Part shown: positions 26,528 to 32,339 of the stretch, one piece after another
Position numbering within the stretch: the first letter of the stretch is position 1
How the letters are laid out: every line of letters begins with the position of its first letter
NCBI RefSeq assembly: GCF_009916105.1
Contig: NZ_JAAAXQ010000038.1
Coordinates: 1-32,339 of the forward strand
DNA from: Streptomyces sp. GC420
Lineage (GTDB): Bacteria; Actinomycetota; Actinomycetes; Streptomycetales; Streptomycetaceae
Direction of reading: 5' to 3'
Length of the DNA stretch: 32,339 bases
Translations under genes and position numbers: made by a program
Notes under the pieces: model-generated
What the model saw: only the letters and a program-made list of their open reading frames with translations
The model's database searches: none
Told to the model about the DNA's origin: nothing

Positions 26528-27118
26528 CTAGAAGGGCGGCTCGTCCGAGTAGCCGCCGCCGGAGCCGCCGGAACTACCGCCCCAGCCGCCACCACCGCCG
26601 CCGCCCTGCTGGCCACCGCCGGCCGGAGCGCTAGTGGCCCAGGGGTCGTCGGCGGGAGCGCCGCCGCCCTGCTGGCCGCCGGAGCCGCCGCCCCAGCCGC
26701 CACCACCGCCGCCACCCTGCTGGCCACCGCCGTAGCCACCCTGGCCACCGCGGCCGGTGGTCTTGGTGACCTTGGCCGTGGCGTTGCGGAGGCTGGCGCC
26801 GACTTCCTCGACGTCCAGCTCGTAGACCGTGCGCTTGACGCCGTCACGGTCCTCGTAGGACCGCTGCTTCAGCCGGCCCTGCACGATGACGCGCATGCCT
26901 CGCTGGAGCGACTCGGCGACGTTCTCCGCCGCCTGCCGCCAGACCGAGCAGGTCAGGAAGAGGCTTTCGCCGTCCTTCCACTCATTCGTCTGGCGGTCGA
27001 AGGTGCGGGGAGTGGACGCGACACGGAACTTCGCGACGGCCGCACCGGACGGGGTGAAGCGCAGCTCGGGGTCGTCGACGAGATTGCCGACGACCGTGAT
27101 GACGGTCTCGCCTGCCAT
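26528..27118 (-). CDS. ssb: Single-stranded DNA-binding protein
   Basis: 196-aa SSB. The OB-fold core spans residues 1-110 ([61 protein letters not shown]). A long Gly/Gln-rich linker follows and the chain ends in the acidic tip DEPPF, which docks replication and repair partners. The linker contains a duplicated 44-bp DNA unit (26577-26620 and 26688-26731, one difference). ATG 27118 is preceded by GAGAGG. The gene lies between rpsF and rpsR as in most bacteria; this copy is the essential replicative SSB by context. Confidence 0.97.
   Translation of the reverse strand: MAGETVITVVGNLVDDPELRFTPSGAAVAKFRVASTPRTFDRQTNEWKDGESLFLTCSVWRQAAENVAESLQRGMRVIVQGRLKQRSYEDRDGVKRTVYELDVEEVGASLRNATAKVTKTTGRGGQGGYGGGQQGGGGGGGWGGGSGGQQGGGAPADDPWATSAPAGGGQQGGGGGGGWGGSSGGSGGGYSDEPPF
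26577..26731. repeat. Duplicated 44-bp unit inside the ssb linker
   Basis: The segments 26577-26620 and 26688-26731 differ at one base and are 111 bp apart. A shorter partial copy (CCGCCGCCCTGCTGGCC) is near 26661-26677. They encode the repeated [14 protein letters not shown] part of the SSB linker. Confidence 0.75.
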
Positions 27119-27191
27119 TGGGTGAACCTCTCGGCGGGTTGCTGCTGGCTGCTTGCTGCTACTCGGATCCCGAAGACCTGTGAGCGGAAGC

Positions 27192-27482
27192 TCAGTGGGT
27201 CTCGGGACGGAGGACCTTGGTCCGGAGGACCGACTCGTTCAGGTTCATCTGGCGGTCGAGCTCCTTGACGACCGCAGGCTCGGCCTGCAGGTCGATGACC
27301 GAGTAAATGCCCTCGGGCTTCTTCTTGATCTCGTACGCGAGACGACGACGGCCCCAGGTGTCGACCTTCTCCACCTTTCCGTTGCCCTCACGGACGACGG
27401 AGAGGAAGTTCTCGATCAGCGGGGAGACTGCACGCTCCTCGAGATCGGGGTCGAGGATGACCATCACCTCGTAGTGACGCAT
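27192..27482 (-). CDS. rpsF: 30S ribosomal protein S6
   Basis: 96-aa S6, which assembles with S18 on the 30S platform. [21 protein letters not shown] and the segment [19 protein letters not shown] are diagnostic. ATG 27482 follows AAGGAGG; frames extending upstream to 27761 have no support. First gene of the rpsF-ssb-rpsR-rplI operon, 73 nt before ssb. The leader contains a hairpin (27512-27528) that may be a control element. Confidence 0.97.
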   Translation of the reverse strand: MRHYEVMVILDPDLEERAVSPLIENFLSVVREGNGKVEKVDTWGRRRLAYEIKKKPEGIYSVIDLQAEPAVVKELDRQMNLNESVLRTKVLRPETH

Positions 27483-27511
27483 GTGGAACCCACCTCCTTC
27501 GGACTCAGCGG

Positions 27512-27528
27512 CCACGGTCGTTCCGTGG
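27512..27528 (-). promoter_or_regulatory. Hairpin in the rpsF leader, possible S6:S18 autoregulatory element
   Basis: On the transcribed strand CCACGG-AACGA-CCGTGG forms a 6-bp stem with a 5-nt loop about 30 nt before the rpsF start, followed by CCGCTGAG. rpsF leaders in many bacteria carry an S6:S18-binding hairpin with a conserved CCG; whether this is such an element is inference. Confidence 0.35.
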
Positions 27529-27748
27529 CAGGAGGGTTGTGATGCGTTGGCAACGGTATCGGCCGCCACTGACAATCGGCCCCGAGTTCGGGGATTCATG
27601 TCCTGGCCTGGGCAGACACCGGTGCAGACGGTACAGACTACCCGCACACCCGCTTCCGGTTGAAATCCGGCCCCGAAGACCCGCAATCTGTACACATCGG
27701 GTGTGTGCGGTGCTACCGTGCGCCGCCTTCCGCTCAGGAGGTGCCCAA

Positions 27749-28066
27749 ATGGCACAAGCAATGAAGCGTGGCAGGATTTCCCACTCTCTCCTCGCGACGG
27801 ATGGCAAGCCCCATCCGCTCCAGGACGCGTTCGTCGGCGCGACCCTCCTTCTCGGAGCGGTCGCGTTCATCACCGCGCAGTTCCACAGCCTCCATCTGAT
27901 CAGTTCCTGGACCGGCCTCGTGGGGATTCTGACCGGGGCGTACGGGCAGTTCATCTCCGAAACGACCCGCGAGCGCTTCCTGCTCATCATCGGCCTCGGC
28001 GCCTCTGCCATCGGCTTCTTCCTCGGGATGGCACAGGGAGGTCTCTTCGGTGGGTTTCTCGGCTAG
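27749..28066 (+). CDS. Small membrane protein of unknown function
   Basis: 105-aa protein with about three hydrophobic segments (residues 28-46, 52-66 and 76-104: [52 protein letters not shown]). A short basic N terminus ([15 protein letters not shown]) precedes them, and the tail is glycine-rich. ATG 27749 is preceded by AGGAGG at 8 nt. It is divergent from rpsF, and a TACCGT box at about 27713-27718 may be its -10. I do not recognise a characterised family. Confidence 0.75.
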   Translation: MAQAMKRGRISHSLLATDGKPHPLQDAFVGATLLLGAVAFITAQFHSLHLISSWTGLVGILTGAYGQFISETTRERFLLIIGLGASAIGFFLGMAQGGLFGGFLG

Positions 28067-28108
28067 CGGGCGCCGCTGACCCGGTCCGTACGTCCTTCCG
28101 TGCGGCAC

Positions 28109-28130
28109 GCCCCACGGCAATCCGTGGGGC
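28109..28130 (+). terminator. Hairpin terminator before femX
   Basis: GCCCCACGG (28109-28117) pairs with CCGTGGGGC (28122-28130) around the 4-nt loop CAAT. It separates the small membrane protein gene from femX. Confidence 0.8.
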
Positions 28131-28220
28131 CAAACAGGGCGCTCCCCGGGCGCAGTAGGCTTCGCGCGAGAGCCGGAGCCCCTGATCCATGGGGACACAC
28201 CTGCCCGAGGAGCGCCCCGC

Positions 28221-29339
28221 ATGAGCCTGACCCTGAGGACCATCAGTCGTGAGCAGCATCTGGCGTACATCCAGAGCCTGCCCTCGGCGAGTCACTGCCA
28301 GGTGCCGGCATGGGCCGACGTCAAGACGGAGTGGCGCTCGGAAAACCTGGGCTGGTTCGACAAGAACGGCGAACTCGTCGGCGCGGGTCTGGTCCTCTAC
28401 CGCCAGCTGCCCAAGGTGAAGAGGTATCTGGCCTATCTGCCCGAGGGTCCGGTCATCAACTGGTTCGCGCCCAACCTCGACGAGTGGCTGCGTCCGATGC
28501 TGGCGCATCTGAAGCAGCAGGGTGCCTTCTCCGTGAAGATGGGCCCGCCCGTGGTCATCCGCCGGTGGAACGCGACCGCCATCAAGGCGGGCATCCAGGA
28601 CCCGGACGTCAAGCGGCTGCGCGACGTCGAGGCGACCCACATCGAGCCGCGTGCCTTCGAGGTGGCCGACCGGCTGCGCAAGATGGGCTGGCAGCAGGGC
28701 GAGGACGGCGGAGCGGGCTTCGGAGACGTCCAGCCCCGCTACGTCTTCCAGGTGCCGCTCGCCAATCGTTCCCTGGACGACGTCCACCGCGGCTTCAACC
28801 AGTTGTGGCGCCGCAACATCAAGAAGGCCGAGAAGGCGGGCGTCGAGGTTGTCCAGGGCGGCTACGACGACCTGCCCGAGTGGCAGCGTCTGTACGAGAT
28901 CACTGCCGTCCGGGATCACTTCCGCCCTCGTCCGCTCTCGTACTTCCAGCGCATGTGGACGGTCCTGAACAACGAGGACCCCAACCGCATGCGGCTTTAC
29001 TTCGCACGGCACAACGGGGTGAACCTGTCCGCGGCGACCATGCTCGTGGTCGGCGGGCACGTCTGGTATTCGTACGGCGCGTCGGACAACATCGGCCGGG
29101 AGTTCCGCCCCTCGAACGCCATGCAGTGGCGCATGCTGCGCGACGCCTACGCGCTCGGAGCCACCGTCTACGACCTGCGCGGCATCTCCGACTCGCTGGA
29201 CGAGACCGACCACCTCTTCGGTCTGATCCAGTTCAAGGTCGGCACCGGCGGCGAGGCCGCCGAGTACCTCGGCGAGTGGGACTTCCCGCTGAACAAACTG
29301 CTCCACAAGGCGTTGGACATTTACATGTCCCGCCGCTGA
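28221..29339 (+). CDS. femX: FemX, lipid II glycyltransferase (peptidoglycan branch)
   Basis: 372-aa member of the FemABX family (double GNAT-like fold), cytoplasmic, using glycyl-tRNA. It adds the first glycine branch to the LL-diaminopimelate-containing stem peptide of lipid II. Family marks: HCQVPAWADVKTEW near residue 26, YLPEGPVINW, LWRRNIKKAEKAGVEV, HVWYSYGASDNIGREFRPSNAMQWRMLRDA and YDLRGISD...GLIQFKVGTGGE. The matching S. coelicolor gene (SCO3904) is essential unless vanK is expressed (recalled). ATG 28221 follows GAGGAG at 8 nt. It is followed after 78 nt by the alanine-racemase-like gene on the same strand. Confidence 0.93.
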   Translation: MSLTLRTISREQHLAYIQSLPSASHCQVPAWADVKTEWRSENLGWFDKNGELVGAGLVLYRQLPKVKRYLAYLPEGPVINWFAPNLDEWLRPMLAHLKQQGAFSVKMGPPVVIRRWNATAIKAGIQDPDVKRLRDVEATHIEPRAFEVADRLRKMGWQQGEDGGAGFGDVQPRYVFQVPLANRSLDDVHRGFNQLWRRNIKKAEKAGVEVVQGGYDDLPEWQRLYEITAVRDHFRPRPLSYFQRMWTVLNNEDPNRMRLYFARHNGVNLSAATMLVVGGHVWYSYGASDNIGREFRPSNAMQWRMLRDAYALGATVYDLRGISDSLDETDHLFGLIQFKVGTGGEAAEYLGEWDFPLNKLLHKALDIYMSRR

Positions 29340-29417
29340 GCCCTTCCGCAGTCCCCCAGAATTGCCGTACACACCTCTGACTACACCGCAGCCACGAGAA
29401 AGGTTCCGTGACCGGCC

Positions 29418-30449
29418 ATGGCGCTCACGCTCTACGTCGACACCGCGCGCTGGCGGGCGCACCAGAAGTCCGTGATCGACCAGTTCCCCGGCATCGTCCC
29501 GGTGTGCAAGGGCAATGGCTACGGCTTCGGTCATGAGCGCCTGGCCGAGGAGGCAGCTCGCTTCGGCGCGGACGTCCTCGCCGTCGGCACGACGTACGAG
29601 GCCGCACGGATCAAGGACTTCTTCAGCGGTGACCTCCTGGTCCTGACGCCGTTCCGGCGCGGTGAGGAGCCGGTGCCGCTGCCGGACCGGGTCATCCGCT
29701 CCGTATCCTCCGTGGACGGCGTCCACGCCCTCGTGGGGGCGCGGGTGGTCATAGAGGTCATGAGCTCCATGAAGCGGCACGGCATCACGGAGGAGGACCT
29801 TCCGAAGCTCCACGCGGCGATCGAGGACGTGCGGCTGGAAGGCTTCGCGATCCATCTTCCGCTGGACCGCACGGACGGCTCGGACGCCGTCGAGGAGGTC
29901 ATCGCCTGGATGGACCGGCTGCGGGCCGCCCGGCTGCCGCTGCACACGATGTTCGTCAGCCACCTCAAGGCTCAGGAACTGGTCCGGCTCCAGCAGCAGT
30001 TCCCGCAGACCCGTTTCCGGGCCCGCATCGGCACCCGGCTGTGGCTGGGCGACCACGAGGCCACGGAGTACCGCGGAGCCGTCCTGGACGTCATCCGGGT
30101 CTCGAAGGGCGAGCGCTTCGGCTACCGGCAGCAGAAGGCCGCGTCGGACGGCTTCCTGGTGGTCGTGGCGGGCGGTACCTCGCACGGGGTGGGCCTGGAG
30201 GCCCCGAAGGCCATGCACGGCGTCATGCCACGCGCCAAGGGCGTCGCCCGGGCGGGCCTGGCGACGGTCAACCGCAACCTTTCGCCGTTCGTCTGGGCCG
30301 GCAAGCAGCGCTGGTTCGCCGAGCCGCCGCACATGCAGGTGTCGATCCTCTTCGTGCCGGCCGACGCGCCCGCTCCGGCGGTGGGTGATGAACTGGTGGC
30401 CCACCTGCGGCACACCACCACCCAGTTCGACCGGACGATCGACCGCTGA
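29418..30449 (+). CDS. Alanine-racemase-like PLP barrel protein
   Basis: 343-aa protein with the alanine racemase N-terminal barrel. The PLP-lysine motif is PVCKGNGYGFG (K31), followed by ADVLAVGTTYEA and further barrel strands (VVIEVMSSMKRHGI, FRARIGTRLWLGD). The C-terminal domain (about 230-340) is diverged from classical Alr. It is probably not the housekeeping alr, whose C-terminal Tyr motif I cannot identify here; the reaction is unproven. ATG 29418 is used although its SD (GAGAAAGG) is rather far upstream (~15 nt). Location directly after femX suggests a cell-wall amino acid role. A 38-bp perfect inverted repeat terminates it. Confidence 0.82.
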   Translation: MALTLYVDTARWRAHQKSVIDQFPGIVPVCKGNGYGFGHERLAEEAARFGADVLAVGTTYEAARIKDFFSGDLLVLTPFRRGEEPVPLPDRVIRSVSSVDGVHALVGARVVIEVMSSMKRHGITEEDLPKLHAAIEDVRLEGFAIHLPLDRTDGSDAVEEVIAWMDRLRAARLPLHTMFVSHLKAQELVRLQQQFPQTRFRARIGTRLWLGDHEATEYRGAVLDVIRVSKGERFGYRQQKAASDGFLVVVAGGTSHGVGLEAPKAMHGVMPRAKGVARAGLATVNRNLSPFVWAGKQRWFAEPPHMQVSILFVPADAPAPAVGDELVAHLRHTTTQFDRTIDR

Positions 30450-30485
30450 CGGACGACACCGCCGACCGCACCATCAGGGACGCCG

Positions 30486-30523
30486 AGAGGGCCGGGAACC
30501 ACCATGGTGGTTCCCGGCCCTCT
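30486..30523. terminator. Perfect 38-bp inverted repeat, bidirectional terminator
   Basis: The two 19-bp arms (30486-30504 and 30505-30523; first arm AGAGGGCCGGGAACCACCA) are exact reverse complements. A TCTTCTCAT run follows. It lies between two convergent genes and ends 3 nt before the stop of the glycosyltransferase. Confidence 0.92.
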
Positions 30524-30525
30524 TC

Positions 30526-32031
30526 TCATACCTCGCGCGGCGCGTGTTTCACGTGAAACATGCGGTTCTGTCTCACTCCCGGACCGCACCCCACTCCACC
30601 CCGGGCCTCTCCGGGATGAGCGTCGTGCCGTGGCCGGCTCTCTCCGAGAACGAAGGCGTCGGGAGCCCCGTCCAGTACGCCCCCCGAAGGGTCGTCGGAG
30701 CCGTCACGCCGTACGACATCGCGCTCGGGCATCAGGATGTCGCGCACGACCACCGCGCAGAGGTACAACGTGGCCAGCAGGTGAATGGCGATCGCCAGCT
30801 GGTAGCCCTCGGGCGGCAGGCCCTGGCGCTTGTCACCGCTGGTGGTGTAGGCGAGGTACAACCAGATACCCAGGAAGTACATGACCTCGCCGGCCTGCCA
30901 GATCAGGAAGTCACGCCAGCGGGGACGCGCGAGCGCCGCCAGGGGGATCAGCCACAGCACGTACTGCGGTGAGTAGACCTTGTTGGTGAGGATGAAGGCG
31001 GCGACCACCAGGAAGGCCAGCTGCGCGAAGCGCGGCCGGCGCGGCGCCATGAGAGCCAGCGCCGCGATGCCCCCGCACATGATGAGCATCAGCAGGGTCG
31101 CATAGGTGTTGACGGTGTCGATCTCGATGGCCTTGCCGGTGCGCTGCGTGATGATCAGCCAGAAAGAGCCGTAGTCGATCCCGCGCTCCTGACTGAAGGT
31201 GTAGAACTTCTTCCACCCCTCCGGGGCGAGAAGCATCACCGGCAGGTTCACCACCAGCCAGGCAGCCGCCGCACCCAGTACCGCGGTGGTGTACTCGCGC
31301 CACCGTCCGGCACGCCAGCAGAGCACCAGGAGCGCACCCAGCAACAGCACAGGGTAGAGCTTGGCCGCCGTCGCCAGGCCGATCAGCACGCCGAATGCCA
31401 GTGGGCGCTGCCGCGACCACATGAGCATCGCCGCGGCGGTCAGCGCGATCGCCAGCAGGTCCCAGTTGATGGTGGCGGTGAGGGCCAGGGCGGGCGCGAG
31501 CGCGACGAGCAGGGCGTCCCAGGGGCGACGGCGGTGCGTACGGGCCACGCACACGGTCATCACCACGGCGCAGACCATCAGCATCCCGGCGTTGACCATC
31601 CAGTACACCTGCTCGCGGTGCTGCATGGATCCGCCGCTCGGCGTCATCCACGAGGCGACCTCCATGAACACGCCGGTCAGCACCGGATACTCGAGGTACT
31701 CCATGTCACCGGAGAGCCGGTCGAAGTACGGCACGAGGTCGTCGGCGAAGCCACGCCCGATGTACAGATGCGGGATGTCGGAGTAGCAGGCGTGTGTGTA
31801 CTGAGAGCTGGCGCCGCGGAACCACGCCCAGTCGTAGCAGGGCATCTTCTGCACCATGCCCAGGGCGAAGAGTCCGATGACGACGAGGACGACGACCCTG
31901 ACCGGGGTCCACCATCCCGAGCCGGGCAGCGCACGCCGTCCCAGGGGCCCGCCGATCAGTTCACTGCCGGCTGCGGCCAGCTCGTCCTGCTCCGTGGGCC
32001 GCACGGTTCGCTCGTCGCGCACGCTCGTCAT
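30526..32031 (-). CDS. GT87-type (DUF2029) polytopic glycosyltransferase
   Basis: 501-aa integral membrane protein with about ten to twelve hydrophobic helices and the layout of GT-C glycosyltransferases using polyprenyl-phosphate mannose. Family 87 features: a helix at ~46-62, an extracytoplasmic loop with YSDIPHLYIGRGFADDLVPY and MEYLEYPVLTG, NWDLLAIALTAAAM, GLATAAKLYPVLLLGALL and FILTNKVYSPQYVLWLIPL. It may add mannose to lipids, glycans or proteins; the acceptor is not visible. ATG 32031 is preferred; ATG 32040 is an alternative. The last residues (RMFHVKHAPREV) are encoded by the parS at 30546-30559, so the C terminus may be shaped by the site and not by protein function. Confidence 0.82.
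   Translation of the reverse strand: MTSVRDERTVRPTEQDELAAAGSELIGGPLGRRALPGSGWWTPVRVVVLVVIGLFALGMVQKMPCYDWAWFRGASSQYTHACYSDIPHLYIGRGFADDLVPYFDRLSGDMEYLEYPVLTGVFMEVASWMTPSGGSMQHREQVYWMVNAGMLMVCAVVMTVCVARTHRRRPWDALLVALAPALALTATINWDLLAIALTAAAMLMWSRQRPLAFGVLIGLATAAKLYPVLLLGALLVLCWRAGRWREYTTAVLGAAAAWLVVNLPVMLLAPEGWKKFYTFSQERGIDYGSFWLIITQRTGKAIEIDTVNTYATLLMLIMCGGIAALALMAPRRPRFAQLAFLVVAAFILTNKVYSPQYVLWLIPLAALARPRWRDFLIWQAGEVMYFLGIWLYLAYTTSGDKRQGLPPEGYQLAIAIHLLATLYLCAVVVRDILMPERDVVRRDGSDDPSGGVLDGAPDAFVLGESRPRHDAHPGEARGGVGCGPGVRQNRMFHVKHAPREV
30546..30559. other. parS site in the 3' end of the glycosyltransferase gene
   Basis: Exact GTTTCACGTGAAAC, read as Phe-His-Val-Lys near the C terminus of the GT87-type protein, 20 nt before the stop codon. 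Confidence 0.93.
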
Positions 32032-32111
32032 GGGGGCCATCCTGCCGTACGGCTCTGTGGGCGCGCCCGGCGTGTCGGCGGGCGCGCGGGTGAGGAGAAC
32101 GCCGGAAAACG

Positions 32112-32149
32112 GGCCAGGGCCCCCCGGAGTGTTCCGGGAGGCCCTGGCC
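32112..32149. terminator. Hairpin terminator downstream of the partial gene at the right edge
   Basis: GGCCAGGGC (32112-32120) pairs with GCCCTGGCC (32141-32149), with an inner CCCGG/CCGGG stem and a 6-nt loop. It lies 18 nt beyond the stop codon of the minus-strand gene ending at 32167. Confidence 0.85.
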
Positions 32150-32166
32150 ATTGAGCGACCGTTCCC

Positions 32167-32339
32167 CTAGCCCGTTCCTCCCAGGAAGCCGCTTCCGTTT
32201 CCGTTTCCGTTGCCGCTGTTGCCGTCGGTGGTCGTTCCGTCGGTCGTGGTGCCGTCGGTCGTGGTGCCGTCGGTCGTGGTGCCGTCGGTGGTCGTTCCGT
32301 CGGTCGTGGTGGTGGTGTTGCCGTTGCTCTGCCCGCCGT
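32167..32339 (-). CDS. C-terminal tail of a probable penicillin-binding protein (partial)
   Basis: 57 codons from the right edge to the TAG at 32167-32169. The tail is low complexity: a run of Thr, five Asp-Gly-Thr-Thr-Thr-type pentapeptides, Asn-Gly repeats, then GSGFLGGTG at the end. Such disordered Thr/Asn/Gly tails end many Streptomyces class A penicillin-binding proteins, and the recalled gene at this place in S. coelicolor (SCO3901) is one. No catalytic domain is inside the window, so the identity rests on tail style and position. Confidence 0.55.
   Translation of the reverse strand, partial: GGQSNGNTTTTTDGTTTDGTTTDGTTTDGTTTDGTTTDGNSGNGNGNGSGFLGGTG
32224..32298. repeat. Tandem 15-bp repeats in the tail of the right-edge gene
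   Basis: Five 15-bp units run from 32224 to 32298 in the order A-B-B-B-A, where B is GTCGGTCGTGGTGCC and A is GTCGGTGGTCGTTCC. A partial sixth unit continues to about 32316. They encode TTTDG pentapeptides on the minus strand. Confidence 0.92.

Noticed and set aside
32224..32316. Regular short repeats as a CRISPR array
   Set aside because: Units are 15 bp, contiguous without spacers and in frame with a Thr/Asp/Gly tail.

Overview
The window is a piece of an actinobacterial core chromosome, almost certainly Streptomyces. The GC content is very high and codon choice is strongly GC-biased. Two markers are specific to streptomycetes and close relatives: ssgA with its IclR-type activator ssgR, and the order rpsF-ssb-rpsR-rplI / MATE transporter / dnaB. 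From memory, gene content and order match the S. coelicolor segment running from the cyd locus (about SCO3947) to about SCO3901, read right to left. In that genome oriC lies a few tens of kb beyond the right-hand edge. This synteny is recalled knowledge, not a search result. I see no prophage, insertion sequence, CRISPR array, tRNA, rRNA or biosynthetic cluster.

Layout. 1-4.3 kb: cydA-cydB-cydCD, the cytochrome bd oxidase operon, behind a near-perfect Rex operator (4248-4265); cydCD runs off the left edge. 4.3-5.5 kb: a HisC-like aminotransferase with its own terminator and promoter. 5.8-9.3 kb: a LacI regulator carrying a rare TTA (bldA-type) codon, a metallophosphoesterase and an unknown membrane protein. 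9.4-12.7 kb: thiC behind a TPP riboswitch, divergent from a YibE/F-like membrane protein with a His-rich N terminus. 12.7-14.2 kb: ssgA and ssgR, the sporulation genes. 14.3-17.1 kb: two small minus-strand genes (DUF5326, cupin), then a plus-strand run of a holin-fold membrane protein, ptpA and a cystathionine gamma-lyase-family enzyme. 17.3-20.9 kb: LysR regulator, Nudix hydrolase, a decayed membrane-protein gene and two GNAT proteins. 21-24.3 kb: a beta-lactamase-fold serine hydrolase and the replicative helicase dnaB. 24.3-25.7 kb: a MATE exporter. 25.8-27.5 kb: rpsF-ssb-rpsR-rplI. 27.7-30.4 kb: a small membrane protein, femX (glycine branch of peptidoglycan) and an alanine-racemase-like PLP protein. 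30.5 kb to the end: a GT87-type membrane glycosyltransferase and the repetitive C-terminal tail of what is probably a penicillin-binding protein.

Two signals cut across the genes. First, seven exact copies of the 14-bp ParB site parS (GTTTCACGTGAAAC) are spread over the window. Some are intergenic, some are inside reading frames where they encode Phe-His-Val-Lys, one supplies the likely start codon of cydCD and one sits at the head of the decayed gene. This fits the origin-proximal segregation (centromere) region. Second, the 467-bp gap between dnaB and the MATE gene holds a cluster of DnaA-box-like 9-mers, including one exact TTATCCACA and one exact TTGTCCACA (reverse strand), beside an AT-rich patch. 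This is the least-explained structure here and the best candidate for new biology.

Several genes appear to be transcribed from promoters whose -10 box lies only 6-9 nt before the start codon (24355, 20411, 15028, 5825 and possibly 11397), which suggests leaderless or very short-leader mRNAs.
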